64,000 nt of DNA from Rhodospirillaceae bacterium (GCA_002722885.1 PBNE01000021.1:62001-126000), one strand, 5' to 3'; numbered from the stretch's first letter, positions 1 to 10,255 are shown. Numbers and translations are program-made. Notes: generated from the letters alone by a model not told the origin.

Positions 1-846
1 TACATTCCGTTCTTGCGCGATGTGGGCCGCCATTTCAGCGTCAACCGCATGCTCTCAATGGATTCGGTCAAACTCCGCCTCGACCGTGAGCAGCCGCTCT
101 CGTTCCTCGAGTTCAACTACATGATCCTGCAGGGTTACGACTTCGTCGAACTCAACCGGCGATACGGCTGCTGCCTGCAGATGGGTGGTTCGGACCAGTG
201 GGGCAACATCGTCAACGGTGTCGAGCTCGGCCGCCGCGTCGCCGATGTCCAGCTCTTCGGCCTCACGACACCGCTGATCACCACCGCTTCGGGTGCGAAG
301 ATGGGCAAAACCGCCGATGGTGCGGTCTGGCTCAATGCCGAAATGCGTTCGCCCTGGGATTACTGGCAGTTCTGGCGCAACACAGAAGACGCCGATGTCG
401 GCCGCTTCTTGCGCCTGTTCACTGACATGCCGCTTGATGAAATCGCCCGACTCGAAGCCCTCGGTGGGGCCGAGATCAATGAGGCCAAGAAGATTTTGGC
501 CAACGACGCAACCGCCCTTTGCCATGGCCGTACTGCGGCCGCTGAAGCCGCCGAGACGGCCCGCCAGACCTTTGAACAGGGCCAGGCGGCCGAAGGCCTG
601 CCCACCGTCACCATCGACGGCGCAAAATTTCAGGACGGCGTTCTGCTTTACGAAGCCCTCAAGGAGGCCGGCCTTGCCCAGTCAAACGGCGAAGCCCGTC
701 GTCTGATCAAGGGGGGCGGAGCTAGGGTCAACGACACAGCGATCTCCGATGAGATGCATAAGGTCTCTGAGGCCGACGCTGGCGACGACGGTACGATCAA
801 GCTGTCGGCAGGCAAGAAGCGCCATGTTCTCCTGAAGGCAGGTTAG
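1..846 (+). CDS. tyrS: Tyrosyl-tRNA synthetase, C-terminal part (5' end outside window)
   Basis: Charges tRNA-Tyr with tyrosine in the cytoplasm (class I synthetase). The frame is open from base 1, so the start and roughly the first 130 residues (HIGH-type motif) lie upstream; 281 residues are visible. Seen here: the [11 protein letters not shown] segment of the Rossmann catalytic core, a KMSKS-type loop written KMGKT near position 300, and a C-terminal S4 RNA-binding domain ([15 protein letters not shown], near 690-735). It ends in TAG at 844-846, convergent with the next gene. Identity is secure; only the N-terminus is unknown. Confidence 0.96.
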   Translation, partial: YIPFLRDVGRHFSVNRMLSMDSVKLRLDREQPLSFLEFNYMILQGYDFVELNRRYGCCLQMGGSDQWGNIVNGVELGRRVADVQLFGLTTPLITTASGAKMGKTADGAVWLNAEMRSPWDYWQFWRNTEDADVGRFLRLFTDMPLDEIARLEALGGAEINEAKKILANDATALCHGRTAAAEAAETARQTFEQGQAAEGLPTVTIDGAKFQDGVLLYEALKEAGLAQSNGEARRLIKGGGARVNDTAISDEMHKVSEADAGDDGTIKLSAGKKRHVLLKAG

Positions 847-867
847 AGCAGATCGCGAACTGCTCTA
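844..867. terminator. Bidirectional hairpin containing both convergent stop codons
   Basis: A perfect 8-bp inverted repeat, TAGAGCAG at 844-851 and CTGCTCTA at 860-867, has an 8-nt loop. The left arm begins with the TAG stop of tyrS and the right arm carries, on the minus strand, the TAG stop of the convergent YhdP-like gene. There is no T-tract on either side, so intrinsic termination is an inference from position and symmetry only. Confidence 0.5.
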
Positions 868-3800
868 GCGGCCACCGTCCGGCTTTGACGACCCCTGGAT
901 CACCTGTTCGAACTCTTCGTCCGTCGGCGCAGTGAACATGTTACGCAGAATGCCCGGCGCCAGAACCGACAGTGGATCGACCTCAATCTCGGGCTCCTCG
1001 CGCGGCCCATTGACCTCAAAGGTGAAGGCAAAGATTCCGCCTCCTTCCTCGGTCCCCGTCAGGATGTCGCCGATCAGCGGTATCTCGCCCAGGACCGAGT
1101 TGACGACATAGGCGGGCACGATCGTGCCGTTGAGATCGAGCATGTTGGTGCCAAGATCGACATCGCCCGCGATCGTGATGCCGAGACCCGGCCCGAAGAC
1201 ACGAGCATCTTCGACCGTCACGATATCGCCATGTTTCTCGAACGGCAGCAGTGCGCCCTCGAACTCCAAGCCCGATCCCGTCAATGCATTGCTGATCGCC
1301 GTGAGCGAGGCGATCGACACGATATGGCCGAGGATCGGCGGATCGTGCAGAACGAACTCCTGCAGACGGATCGCACCCCGGGCCGGCCGGTCTTCTTGGC
1401 TGTCGTCGATGCGTGCACGAATCTGGATCGCGCCGCCTTCAGCCGTGTCAAACAGGCCAAAGGCGCGAATTGCATCACCAGCATCGCCCGCGTTGTACTC
1501 GAAGCGGCGCTCTCCCTCTGAAAAGCGCCAAATGTTGACCGACATCGGCGTGTCATCCTCGATCACACCGGTCATCGCGAGATCCTCCCAGATCGTGCCG
1601 GTGTAGGTGCCGTCGATGTGAACATTGCGGACGGCGTCGTCGTCGGTGATCCAGATCTGATCGACACGTCCCTGCAGGCGAAAGGGTGGAAGCTCCGGCC
1701 CGCTCGATGCAGTGATGTCGTCCATCAGCGGCTCAACATCGACCGTACCGCCGGCAAGCTGGACATCGAAAAAGCCGTCTTCTCGAACGGTGAGCGCCGC
1801 AGCAAAATCGTTTCGGGCGAAAGCGAAGCGCGAGAGGTCCAGACGCGCCAGGCTGAGATCGCCCGAGCGCACCACGCCACTACCCTCAACCACGGTTTCC
1901 CCCACCCCCAGTTCCAGAACCTCGACAAAGATGACAGCACCGCCATCGTCGTAAACCTGAATTGCCGCACGTCCGGGCTCACCTGCGGTCTTGTCGATGC
2001 CAATGATCGGGAAATCGATCGCGGCCGGAGTCAGGTCCGCGACGGCACTCCAGTTCATGGTCAGATCGGCCGCCTGGCTCATATCGAGAACAACGCCGAC
2101 TGGACCATCGATCGTGATGGGATCGGCCAGCCCCAAGGCCGCACGCTGATCATCATCGACCGTACCGACCAACTGCGCCACGCGCAGCACGGCAGCCTCC
2201 GGATCCAGGTTCTGGCGGTAGGTTGCCTCAAAGGGCACGCCATTGAGCATCACGTTGCCCTCGAGCAACGCGGTCTGTGAATCAAGCACCATGAAACCGT
2301 TGCCGCCAGACAGACTGAATCCCCGTAGTTCGGTGGTCAGCGCGACATCGACGGCTTCTGCGGCAACCCGATAGCGGATGTCCGACGGCGTGAGCCCGGC
2401 CAGTTTCGGCACAACGAGCTCCAGCCGCCCGCTGAACGACCCCGAGACCAGCGACAGATCAAGTCCCGCACGCGACGACAACGCGAAGGGTTCGTGGTCG
2501 GCGACGGCCAGCACCTCCGTAACCGGTCCGCTCATCTCGATCCCGACCAGCATGCCTTCACTGCCGTTGAGTCTGTCCATGGAGACAACAGCGCGATTTG
2601 AAGTGATCGAGCCGACATGGCCTGCGGTCAAATCAATCCGCAGCGTGTCGTTCACGATGGCGACATGACCGTCCGCGCCCCGCACCACGGGCATACCGGC
2701 GAGATACTCGACGGAAACATCCGAAACATCGAGATCAATTACCAGATTGGCCAGCGGGATCGTTTTACGTGAAAGTTCTTCGACGGTAGCGCCGAAGGCG
2801 ATTGAGGCCTGGTCCACGGTACCGTCATAGATATGTCCCACAAGCCAATCACGCGCAGGCTTCACCAGCCCCACGGGCCAATAGGTGCTGACATCATCGA
2901 TCGGCAGACTGGCAACATCGATCCGGGCGGAAACGGTCGACTCCAGATCGAAACCGTCAATCACCACGCGGGCATGGGCTTCTTCCGGACCGAGATCAAG
3001 TTCCAGATCCGATATCTCAAGCCCCGAGAATCCCGGCCGGATGAAGCCCTGGGCCAGTGACGGCCCGATGTCGAATGGTGCCTCAAACAAGGCCGGCAGA
3101 TCGATGCGCCCCGCTTCAGCATCGACCAGAAAGGAGCCGTAACGCAACGCAAGATCACGATCGAACAGCAGTTCGAGCTGTCCATCAGCCGAGATACCGA
3201 GACCATCAAGGCCTGGAAGCTGCGGCACGAGATCCGAAAGACTTTCCAGAGCAAAATCCGCCACGCGAGACGAAACCGAAACCTCCTCGGTTTCGAACCG
3301 GTAGAACGCGTTGAGATCGGTATCCAGCTTGTGCTGTTCAGACCGCAGGATCATCTGGCTGTCGAACGCCACGCCATCGTCATGACGCACGATCCCGATC
3401 GTGGCGGCCGGTGCATTCCAGGTCAGCCCCAACATGCGGTCATCGACCCAAAGGTCGGCACCCAGAATTCTCACTTCTACCAGACGGTCGAAGGGCGGGG
3501 TGGCACTGGCGGAAAGGAAGGTCTCGAAGATGTCCCGTGCGCCAAAGACCGATTCTTCGGTAAACACGGGGTGAGATGCGCCCTGATCTTCTGACGAGTT
3601 TTCCCCGAGGCTCTCCACCAGCGCGAACGACATCGAGCCGTCATGGTCACGAATTGCCGAGAGCCGTGGCCGGACCAGGGTCACGCTCTTGGGCCTCAGC
3701 TCACCGCGCACCAGGGGCGGCAGCGAAACATCGAGGACAATCTCATGGGCGGCGATAATCTGATTGCCGGATAGATCGAAGACCTGAACATCCAGCACCC

Positions 3801-4041
3801 GGATTTCCAGCGCCTCCTGCCAATCACCCCAGGTCAACTCGGCCTCGCTGACCTCCACATGGACCCCAAGATTCTGGTCATTAATCGCCGCTTCAATGAA
3901 CGGCGTGACAGAACCCAGGATGATAGGCCCTTGAGCCAGACGCCAGGCCAACCCGGCCAGCAGCACTGTCGCGACACCAACGAATGTGCCGAGAATATTG
4001 ATGACGAGTTTTGAAGCCTGACGTGTCACAAGGGCTCGCAA
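865..4041 (-). CDS. YhdP/AsmA-like giant envelope protein (DUF3971 and AsmA-like C-terminal domains)
   Basis: A 1058-residue protein with one N-terminal membrane anchor (about residues 12-34, hydrophobic run VINILGTFVGVATVLLAGLA) followed by a long periplasmic, beta-rich region. The layout fits the YhdP/AsmA-like family, which in Enterobacteria helps carry phospholipid between the inner and outer membranes. The C-terminus (IVPAYVVNSVLGEIPLIGDI) is the typical AsmA-like end motif. The start is TTG at 4041; a GTG four codons later is an alternative. It is divergent from glnE and convergent with tyrS. Family is confident; transport substrate and partners cannot be read from sequence. Confidence 0.85.
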   Translation of the reverse strand: MRALVTRQASKLVINILGTFVGVATVLLAGLAWRLAQGPIILGSVTPFIEAAINDQNLGVHVEVSEAELTWGDWQEALEIRVLDVQVFDLSGNQIIAAHEIVLDVSLPPLVRGELRPKSVTLVRPRLSAIRDHDGSMSFALVESLGENSSEDQGASHPVFTEESVFGARDIFETFLSASATPPFDRLVEVRILGADLWVDDRMLGLTWNAPAATIGIVRHDDGVAFDSQMILRSEQHKLDTDLNAFYRFETEEVSVSSRVADFALESLSDLVPQLPGLDGLGISADGQLELLFDRDLALRYGSFLVDAEAGRIDLPALFEAPFDIGPSLAQGFIRPGFSGLEISDLELDLGPEEAHARVVIDGFDLESTVSARIDVASLPIDDVSTYWPVGLVKPARDWLVGHIYDGTVDQASIAFGATVEELSRKTIPLANLVIDLDVSDVSVEYLAGMPVVRGADGHVAIVNDTLRIDLTAGHVGSITSNRAVVSMDRLNGSEGMLVGIEMSGPVTEVLAVADHEPFALSSRAGLDLSLVSGSFSGRLELVVPKLAGLTPSDIRYRVAAEAVDVALTTELRGFSLSGGNGFMVLDSQTALLEGNVMLNGVPFEATYRQNLDPEAAVLRVAQLVGTVDDDQRAALGLADPITIDGPVGVVLDMSQAADLTMNWSAVADLTPAAIDFPIIGIDKTAGEPGRAAIQVYDDGGAVIFVEVLELGVGETVVEGSGVVRSGDLSLARLDLSRFAFARNDFAAALTVREDGFFDVQLAGGTVDVEPLMDDITASSGPELPPFRLQGRVDQIWITDDDAVRNVHIDGTYTGTIWEDLAMTGVIEDDTPMSVNIWRFSEGERRFEYNAGDAGDAIRAFGLFDTAEGGAIQIRARIDDSQEDRPARGAIRLQEFVLHDPPILGHIVSIASLTAISNALTGSGLEFEGALLPFEKHGDIVTVEDARVFGPGLGITIAGDVDLGTNMLDLNGTIVPAYVVNSVLGEIPLIGDILTGTEEGGGIFAFTFEVNGPREEPEIEVDPLSVLAPGILRNMFTAPTDEEFEQVIQGSSKPDGGR

Positions 4042-4098
4042 GCGCCGACTGGCGTCTTGACCCGGGTGACACGCTTGCCCACCGTGACAGCAACCTCA

Positions 4099-7059
4099 AT
4101 GCACCAGGACATGACCTTTCCAACTCTCGCCCCGATTACATCGCTGCCACGGCCGTATGACCCGGAGCGTGCAACCGTGCGGCGCGAGCGCTGGCTCAAC
4201 GCCGCCGACGATGGGATATTGCATGACTTGAGCGCTGATGCCACAGGCAGCGCCCTGCTCGACGCCGTCTTCGGAAACAGCCCCTTCCTCTCCCAAAGCC
4301 TGGCCCGGCATCCCACTGTAATCACGCGGTGGGCATCCGAAGGACCTGAAGCCTGCCTCCATGCGGCCTCGCAGCGGTTCAGGGAGCCTCTGGCGGAGCG
4401 GGATCTGATGGTCCAGTTGCGCAAGGCGCGTGCCGAGGCCGCCATCGCCATCGCACTCAGTGACATTGCCGGGCTCTGGGGCTGGCGCAAGGTCACAAGT
4501 GCCCTGTCGGATTTTGCTGAGTCCGCCACCCGGGCGACGCTGGCACATCTCCTTCACCAGGCCAGCAACAGCGGGAAGATCGGCGAGCTTTCGCCTAACG
4601 ATCCTGAGCTTGGCAGCGGGTTCATCGTTCTGGCTCTGGGCAAACTCGGCGGCCGTGAACTCAACTATTCCAGCGACATCGACATCATCGTGCTGTGGGA
4701 CGACGAACGGTTCCCCGCATCCGAATCGGACGGTGCCCAGGCCGTTTGTGTCCGCATCGTCCGCCAGATGGTCAAGATACTCGAAGAGCGCACGGCCGAC
4801 GGTCATGTCCTCCGCACGGACCTTCGCCTGCGCCCCGATCCCGGTGCCACCCCGGTCGCACTCTCGGTCAACGCAGCCGAGCTCTACTACGAGAGTCTCG
4901 GCCAGAACTGGGAACGCGCAGCCCTGATCAAGGCCCGGCCCATCGCCGGTGACATTGATGCCGGCAATGATTTCCTCGACCGCCTGCGGCCCTTTGTCTG
5001 GCGACGGCATCTCGATTTCGCCGCCATTCAGGACATCCACTCGATCAAACGTCAGATCCATGCACATCGTGGCGGCGCCGAGGTCACGGTGCCCGGCCAC
5101 AACGTGAAGCTGGGCCGGGGCGGCATTCGTGAAATCGAGTTCTTTGCACAGACGCAACAGCTGATCTTCGGCGGCCGGGAGCCCGATCTTCGGACGCGGG
5201 CGACCTGTGAGTCACTGGCCGCTCTGGCGCAAGCCGGTAGGATCGCCGACGACACGGCATTCGATCTCGAGGATGCCTACAGTGAGCTGCGACGTGTCGA
5301 GCACCGCCTCCAGATGGTCGACGATGCCCAGACTCATTCTCTACCCGCCGACGATGATGGGCTGGATCACATCGCCGCATTCCTCGGCCACGAAAACCGT
5401 GCCGTGTTTTCCGATGCCATGACGTCGATTTTCCGGCGGGTCGAAAGTCACTACGCCGATCTCTTTGAAGATGCGGCTCCGCTGTCGGGCGACGGTGACG
5501 GGGCCGCCGGAAACCTCGTGTTCACCGGCAACGAGGATGATCCGGATACGCTGGAGACGCTGACCCGTATGGGGTTTGTCGGTGCACCGGCCATCGCTTC
5601 GGTGATCCGCGGTTGGCATCACGGCCGCGTTCGCGCCATGCGCAGCGCTAGGGCGCGGGAGATTCTCACCGAGTTGATGCCGCGCCTCCTTGGCGCCTTT
5701 GCCCGAACAACAAACCCGGACGCCGCCCTGATGCGGTTTCACGAATTCCTCGACCGGTTACCCGCAGGCGTTCAGCTCTTTTCCCTGTTCCAGAGCGAAG
5801 AGGGCCTGCTCGACCTCGTCGCGGAGATCATGGGCACGGCCCCCCGCCTGGCAGAGCATCTGGCACGGTCGCCCAATCTGCTCGATCACGTTCTCAGCCG
5901 TGACTTCTTCGATGTCCTTCCCGACACCGACGAACTGGAGGCTGATCTGGGCACCGCACTTGATCGCGTCGAACACGAAGAAGAGTTGCTCGACCAGGTC
6001 CGTCGCTGGGCCCACGACAGAGAGTTTCAGCTCGGGGTTCAGTTGCTCCGCGGCCTGATCAGCGCCGACCGCGTGAGTTACGCACTCACCCACCTGACCG
6101 ACGCCGTGCTGCGCCAGCTCATTCCCCGGGTCGAAACCCTCTTCGGGCGGCAGCACGGTCGGATCGCCGGCGGCGGCATATCCGTCATCGCCTTCGGCAA
6201 ATATGGCGCCGAAGAGCTCAACTTCGGCTCCGATCTCGATCTTGTCTTCGTCTATGATCATGATGAAGACGCAGAGGCCTCGGATGGGCCGAAGCCGCTG
6301 GCGATCAGCCAATATTTCATTCGCCTGTCTCAGCGTATCATCACCGCACTCACGTCGATGACGAACGCGGGTCTTCTGTTCGAGATCGACATGCGCCTGC
6401 GCCCCTCCGGCAACGCAGGCCCTCTGGCCTGTGATGTCGCAGGTTTCATCCGCTACCAGGAGGAGGATGGCTGGCTCTGGGAACATCTCGCGCTGACACG
6501 CGCCCGGGTGGTGCTCGGACCGGAAACACTCAGGACCCAACTGAACAATGCCATCGCGCAGATCCTGACCCGTAGGCGGAGCGCAGGCGACGTGGCCGAT
6601 GCCGTGGTTGACATGCGCAGCCGCATCACCGCCGAGCACCCGCCCTTTGACCGCTTTGACGTGAAGTATGCGATCGGTGGCTTGATCGACCTTGATTTCG
6701 TCGCGCAGTACCTTCAACTGCTTCATGCGCCCGATGATCCCGGCGTGCTGGCCCGTCGCTCCGAAGACGCGTTCTCGATCCTCGCCGGAGATGATCTGAT
6801 CGACCAGGATGAAGCGCGCGTTCTGATCGGTGCGGGGCGTGTGATGAAGGACGTCCAGACGGCAATTCGTCTCGCCGTGGCGAAACCGACCGCGGAAGAC
6901 GATCTGCCTCCCGCGCTGCGCGACCTTCTCGTGCGGATCACGGGTGACGGCAATTTTGATATGCTTCGCCATCGCCTCGATACCATGCAGGCGGTCGTGA
7001 AGGCTGCGTTCGACACCATCGTCGTGACTCAAACGACGGACTACGAAGGAGAGACCTGA
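4099..7059 (+). CDS. glnE: Bifunctional glutamine synthetase adenylyltransferase/adenylyl-removing enzyme
   Basis: Adenylylates and deadenylylates glutamine synthetase according to nitrogen status, under PII control. About 986 residues, the usual family length. Two nucleotidyltransferase domains are visible: GRELNYSSDIDI near residue 185 (deadenylylase half) and ELNFGSDLDLVF near residue 706 (adenylylase half), each followed by a helical GlnD-type domain. The start is uncertain: ATG 4099 is chosen, ATG 4111 has an AGGA just before it, and a TTG at 4057 is also in frame. The stop overlaps the ATG of bcp (TGATG), indicating translational coupling. Confidence 0.95.
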   Translation: MHQDMTFPTLAPITSLPRPYDPERATVRRERWLNAADDGILHDLSADATGSALLDAVFGNSPFLSQSLARHPTVITRWASEGPEACLHAASQRFREPLAERDLMVQLRKARAEAAIAIALSDIAGLWGWRKVTSALSDFAESATRATLAHLLHQASNSGKIGELSPNDPELGSGFIVLALGKLGGRELNYSSDIDIIVLWDDERFPASESDGAQAVCVRIVRQMVKILEERTADGHVLRTDLRLRPDPGATPVALSVNAAELYYESLGQNWERAALIKARPIAGDIDAGNDFLDRLRPFVWRRHLDFAAIQDIHSIKRQIHAHRGGAEVTVPGHNVKLGRGGIREIEFFAQTQQLIFGGREPDLRTRATCESLAALAQAGRIADDTAFDLEDAYSELRRVEHRLQMVDDAQTHSLPADDDGLDHIAAFLGHENRAVFSDAMTSIFRRVESHYADLFEDAAPLSGDGDGAAGNLVFTGNEDDPDTLETLTRMGFVGAPAIASVIRGWHHGRVRAMRSARAREILTELMPRLLGAFARTTNPDAALMRFHEFLDRLPAGVQLFSLFQSEEGLLDLVAEIMGTAPRLAEHLARSPNLLDHVLSRDFFDVLPDTDELEADLGTALDRVEHEEELLDQVRRWAHDREFQLGVQLLRGLISADRVSYALTHLTDAVLRQLIPRVETLFGRQHGRIAGGGISVIAFGKYGAEELNFGSDLDLVFVYDHDEDAEASDGPKPLAISQYFIRLSQRIITALTSMTNAGLLFEIDMRLRPSGNAGPLACDVAGFIRYQEEDGWLWEHLALTRARVVLGPETLRTQLNNAIAQILTRRRSAGDVADAVVDMRSRITAEHPPFDRFDVKYAIGGLIDLDFVAQYLQLLHAPDDPGVLARRSEDAFSILAGDDLIDQDEARVLIGAGRVMKDVQTAIRLAVAKPTAEDDLPPALRDLLVRITGDGNFDMLRHRLDTMQAVVKAAFDTIVVTQTTDYEGET

Positions 7060-7529
7060 TGAGCGGACCCCAGGCCGGCGACACGGCGCCGGATTTCGAA
7101 GCCCCCACCGACGGAGGCGGCAGCCTCAAACTCTCCTCGTTGCAAGGCAAGAACGTGATCCTCTATTTCTATCCGAAGGACGACACGCCGGGCTGCACCA
7201 AGGAAGCCTGCGGCTTCCGCGACACGATGGAAGACCTGGCAAAATCCGGAACGGTCGTGGTCGGCGTGTCCAAAGACAGCGTCAAACAGCACGACAACTT
7301 CAAGGCCAAGTACGACCTCAACTTCAACCTTGTCGCCGATGAAGACGGATCAATCTGTGAAGCCTATGGCGTCTGGGTCGAGAAGAAGAACTACGGACGC
7401 ACCTACATGGGCCTCGAACGTTCTACCTTCCTGATCGATGCCAAGGGCACGATCAGCGAGGTCTGGCGCAAGGTCCGCGTGAACGGCCATGTCGTGGCGG
7501 TCAACGAGGCTGCTGCGGCGCTTCCGTGA
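7059..7529 (+). CDS. bcp: Thioredoxin-dependent peroxiredoxin (BCP family)
   Basis: Reduces hydrogen peroxide and organic hydroperoxides using thioredoxin; cytoplasmic. It has 156 residues with the AhpC/TSA fold. The peroxidatic cysteine is in the PKDDTPGCTKEACGF motif (Cys about residue 46), with the second cysteine five residues later, as in atypical 2-Cys BCP enzymes. The start codon overlaps the glnE stop and its own stop overlaps the GTG start of the next gene, so glnE-bcp-DUF455 forms a tightly coupled unit. Confidence 0.95.
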   Translation: MSGPQAGDTAPDFEAPTDGGGSLKLSSLQGKNVILYFYPKDDTPGCTKEACGFRDTMEDLAKSGTVVVGVSKDSVKQHDNFKAKYDLNFNLVADEDGSICEAYGVWVEKKNYGRTYMGLERSTFLIDAKGTISEVWRKVRVNGHVVAVNEAAAALP

Positions 7530-8332
7530 CAACAGACGTTACGCTGGATGACCTTGCGCGTTCGGTTCTTCACGAATCCGATCCGATTTCCAAGGCAAGG
7601 GCGTCACAGGATGCCGCAGCTGTCTGGCGATGCGGTATCGTGAGCGTGGAGCATGGACCGGTCGAAGACCGCCCTGCACGCCCGGATCATCCTGAGCTTG
7701 AAGCACCGCAGGCCATGCCGCGGCGGCGTGCCTTGACAACACCGGCAGGTCGGGTCGCGCTGCTGCACGCATTGGCCCATATCGAGTTCAACGCCATCGA
7801 TCTCGCCTGGGACATCACAGCCCGGTTCCCTGGCCAGCCCGACGCGTTCTATACCGACTGGATTGCGGTCGGTGACGATGAAGCCCGACATTTTCTGTTG
7901 CTCCACGACCGCCTCACGGCGCTGGGGTCCCACTATGGCGCCCTGCCCGCCCACGACGGGCTGTGGCAGGCCGCACAGGACACGTCAGACGATCTGCTAG
8001 CACGCCTGGCCATCGTGCCGCTCGTTCTGGAGGCCCGGGGCCTCGATGTGACCCCCGCCATGATCGAACGCCTCCGGCAGGTCGGTGATGAAGACAGTGT
8101 TGCGGTTTTGGAGGTGATCTATCGCGACGAGGTCGACCACGTCGCATCGGGTTCGCGCTGGTTCAATCATGTCTGTCACACGAGAGGGCTGGAACCAGAA
8201 GACACCTGGCGACAGCTTGTCCGCGACCGCTTCAAAGGAAAGCTGAAGCCACCCTTCAACGACCAGGCGCGAAGCAAGGCAGGGCTGATGCCGTCGTTTT
8301 ATGCCGAGTGGGACACCGGAACTATCCGGTAG
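7526..8332 (+). CDS. DUF455 family ferritin-like protein
   Basis: A 268-residue protein starting at GTG, overlapping the bcp stop by four bases. The central half is a ferritin-like helical bundle with regularly spaced Glu/His pairs: HIEFNAIDLAWD near residues 89-100, DDEARHF near 120, and YRDEVDHV near 204. These would form a di-metal site like that of MiaE and rubrerythrin. The C-terminus ends in the family-typical KPPFNDQARSKAGL segment. DUF455 is a real conserved family, but its substrate is not established. Following a peroxidase, a redox or stress role is plausible but inferred. The 3' end overlaps the convergent regulator by 34 bp. Confidence 0.85.
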   Translation: MTTDVTLDDLARSVLHESDPISKARASQDAAAVWRCGIVSVEHGPVEDRPARPDHPELEAPQAMPRRRALTTPAGRVALLHALAHIEFNAIDLAWDITARFPGQPDAFYTDWIAVGDDEARHFLLLHDRLTALGSHYGALPAHDGLWQAAQDTSDDLLARLAIVPLVLEARGLDVTPAMIERLRQVGDEDSVAVLEVIYRDEVDHVASGSRWFNHVCHTRGLEPEDTWRQLVRDRFKGKLKPPFNDQARSKAGLMPSFYAEWDTGTIR

Positions 8333-8946
8333 GCACAACGCCGCGCACCGGAAAGCAGATGGTCCATCCGCTCAACCTCGACGTCCTTGCCCAGCACATC
8401 CCGGAAGACATCGAGCTCGGTTCGCCACAGCCCCTGGCAGAACCGGGCAGCCGCCCAGATAGGGCAATGATTCTCGACCAGCAGAAATGTGCCGTCGTCA
8501 TCCTGATGCCATTCGGCCATGTAACCTTCGGCACTGCGTTGTTCGACAAGGGCCGTCAGGCGGTGTTCGATCGAAAGCCGGCCGTCGATGTGCTCACGAT
8601 AGAGCTTGGTCTGGTCGCGCGTTCGCGCGTTGATCAGCTTGTCGAGGCCCTTGGCGCCGAACACACGACGGACGTTCTCAAGCAGCGAGACCGTGAGGTC
8701 GGCATGGCTGTCGGGGAACCTGTCGTTGCCGTGCGAGGTGAGCGACCAGTGACGTGCCGGGCGACCGACACCGGAGCGTTCATCGTGATGGGCGACGAGC
8801 CCCTCTTCGGCAAGCCGCTTGAGATGCTGGCGAACGCCCATGGGCGTGATACTGAGACGCTCGGCCAGGACCTGCGCGGTCAGCGGGCCCTTTGTCTTGA
8901 GCAGGTACAGAATCTGTTCCTGCGAATCACGACGTTCACTCGGCAT
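8299..8946 (-). CDS. SufR-like HTH transcriptional regulator
   Basis: A 215-residue regulator with an N-terminal winged helix (RDSQEQILYLLKTKGPLTAQ, recognition helix around SITPMGVRQHLKRL) and a C-terminal domain. The C-terminal domain has NHCPI near residue 165, FCQGL about 11 residues on, and RRCAYRI near 205. That cysteine spacing resembles SufR and COG2345-type regulators, in which cysteines ligate an Fe-S cluster; cluster binding here is inferred. It is the last gene of the minus-strand series after the MHS transporter, 31 bp downstream. No suf genes are in the window, so the regulon is unknown. Confidence 0.75.
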   Translation of the reverse strand: MPSERRDSQEQILYLLKTKGPLTAQVLAERLSITPMGVRQHLKRLAEEGLVAHHDERSGVGRPARHWSLTSHGNDRFPDSHADLTVSLLENVRRVFGAKGLDKLINARTRDQTKLYREHIDGRLSIEHRLTALVEQRSAEGYMAEWHQDDDGTFLLVENHCPIWAAARFCQGLWRTELDVFRDVLGKDVEVERMDHLLSGARRCAYRIVPVSHSA

Positions 8947-8977
8947 GGTGCGACTCTGGCCCGCACTGACGCTGCGA

Positions 8978-10222
8978 TCAAGCCGCTTGCGACGGCGAGC
9001 GTGCCGCCAGCAGGGCGACGAGCGATATCACGGCAGCCACTGGCAGAAGGTACGCCGGTGAGAGTTGACCCACCTGCCGTTCAATAAGATAAGCCGCCGC
9101 CAGAGGTGCGGTACCACCGAACACGGCGAGGCCGATGTTGTACGTGGTCGAGAACGCGCTCATTCGTATGGCCTTCGGGAACAGGAAGGCCATGCGTGTG
9201 CCGAAGTTCGCGATATAGGGAGCGAAGATGAGAACAATGCCCAGCTGTCCGAGGAACTCCAGCATGGGGTCATGGTGGTCAATCAGCCAGAACAGCGGGA
9301 TCGACGTGACGATCCCCAGACCAGCCGAGATCAGTAGGATCTTGTGAATGCCGATCCGGTCGCCGATCCAACCCCAGATCGGAATGAGCACCGCCAGGAT
9401 CGCCATGTTGATCGTGTTGATCTCAAAGGCGACCGATTCCGTTTCGCCCACAACCGAGAATAGATAGGTCGTGATGTAAACGAACATCAGATAGAAACCG
9501 GTGGCATTGAACGCGATGATGCCAATCGCGGTGATCATGGCGCGGCCGTGGTCGCGCAGCGCACCAATCAGCGGAATGGTACTCCGGCCCTCCTGAGACG
9601 GCGGCCCTTCATGTTCGAGCCCGCGGCGCATCATGAACCCTAAGACGGCAATCACGACACCAGCCAGGAACGGCAGGCGCCAGCCCCAAGACGCGACCTG
9701 GTCGGCATCCAGAACCTTGGTGATCAGGGTCCCCACGGCGGACCCCAGAAGTACGCCGACGACAGCGCCTGAGAAACACAAGCGTCGTGCCAGACTGCGC
9801 TTCTTGTCGTGCGCTTCTTCCCGCATGAAGGTCACAGAGCCAGTTAACTCGCCGCCGACAGAAGCGCCCTGCAACAGGCGCAGTAGGATCAGGATCACAG
9901 GTGCCAGAACACCAAGGGTGTCATAGGTAGGCATGATACCGATCAGGAAGATCGGCACGGCCATCATCAGGATGGAGATCATCAGGACACGACGGCGGCC
10001 CAGAATGTCACCCAGGTGCCCGAGGATCAGGGCACCGATGGGACGACCCATGAAACCGATGGCAAACACACCGAACGACAACACCACCGAGACGGTGGGA
10101 TCATCGGCCGGAAAGAAGTGTTTGCCGATCGTGGCGGCGAAATAGCCGTAGACCGCGAAGTCGTACCACTCGAGCACATTGCCGGCCATGGCCGTGCGCC
10201 TGACGTGAGGATGCTGCGACAT
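8978..10222 (-). CDS. MFS transporter, metabolite:H+ symporter (MHS) type
   Basis: A 414-residue inner-membrane protein with about 12 hydrophobic segments. Signatures of the MHS subfamily: GNVLEWYDFAVYGYFA in helix 1, the loop motif GHLGDILGRRRVL, and LRLLQGASVGGELTGS in helix 4. Relatives carry proline/betaine, alpha-ketoglutarate, citrate or shikimate, so an organic acid or zwitterion is likely. It lies 33 bp downstream of a short-chain dehydrogenase on the same strand, suggesting uptake and oxidation of one compound. Substrate cannot be assigned. Confidence 0.85.
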   Translation of the reverse strand: MSQHPHVRRTAMAGNVLEWYDFAVYGYFAATIGKHFFPADDPTVSVVLSFGVFAIGFMGRPIGALILGHLGDILGRRRVLMISILMMAVPIFLIGIMPTYDTLGVLAPVILILLRLLQGASVGGELTGSVTFMREEAHDKKRSLARRLCFSGAVVGVLLGSAVGTLITKVLDADQVASWGWRLPFLAGVVIAVLGFMMRRGLEHEGPPSQEGRSTIPLIGALRDHGRAMITAIGIIAFNATGFYLMFVYITTYLFSVVGETESVAFEINTINMAILAVLIPIWGWIGDRIGIHKILLISAGLGIVTSIPLFWLIDHHDPMLEFLGQLGIVLIFAPYIANFGTRMAFLFPKAIRMSAFSTTYNIGLAVFGGTAPLAAAYLIERQVGQLSPAYLLPVAAVISLVALLAARSPSQAA

Positions 10223-10255
10223 CCGTTCTCTGCCTCGTGTGGCCCTTCCCTGTTC

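Noticed and set aside
865-4041. YhdP-like giant protein as a toxin or adhesin because of its length
   Set aside because: The N-terminal anchor and the AsmA-like C-terminal region fit the YhdP/AsmA family; no toxin domain, repeat array or immunity gene is present.
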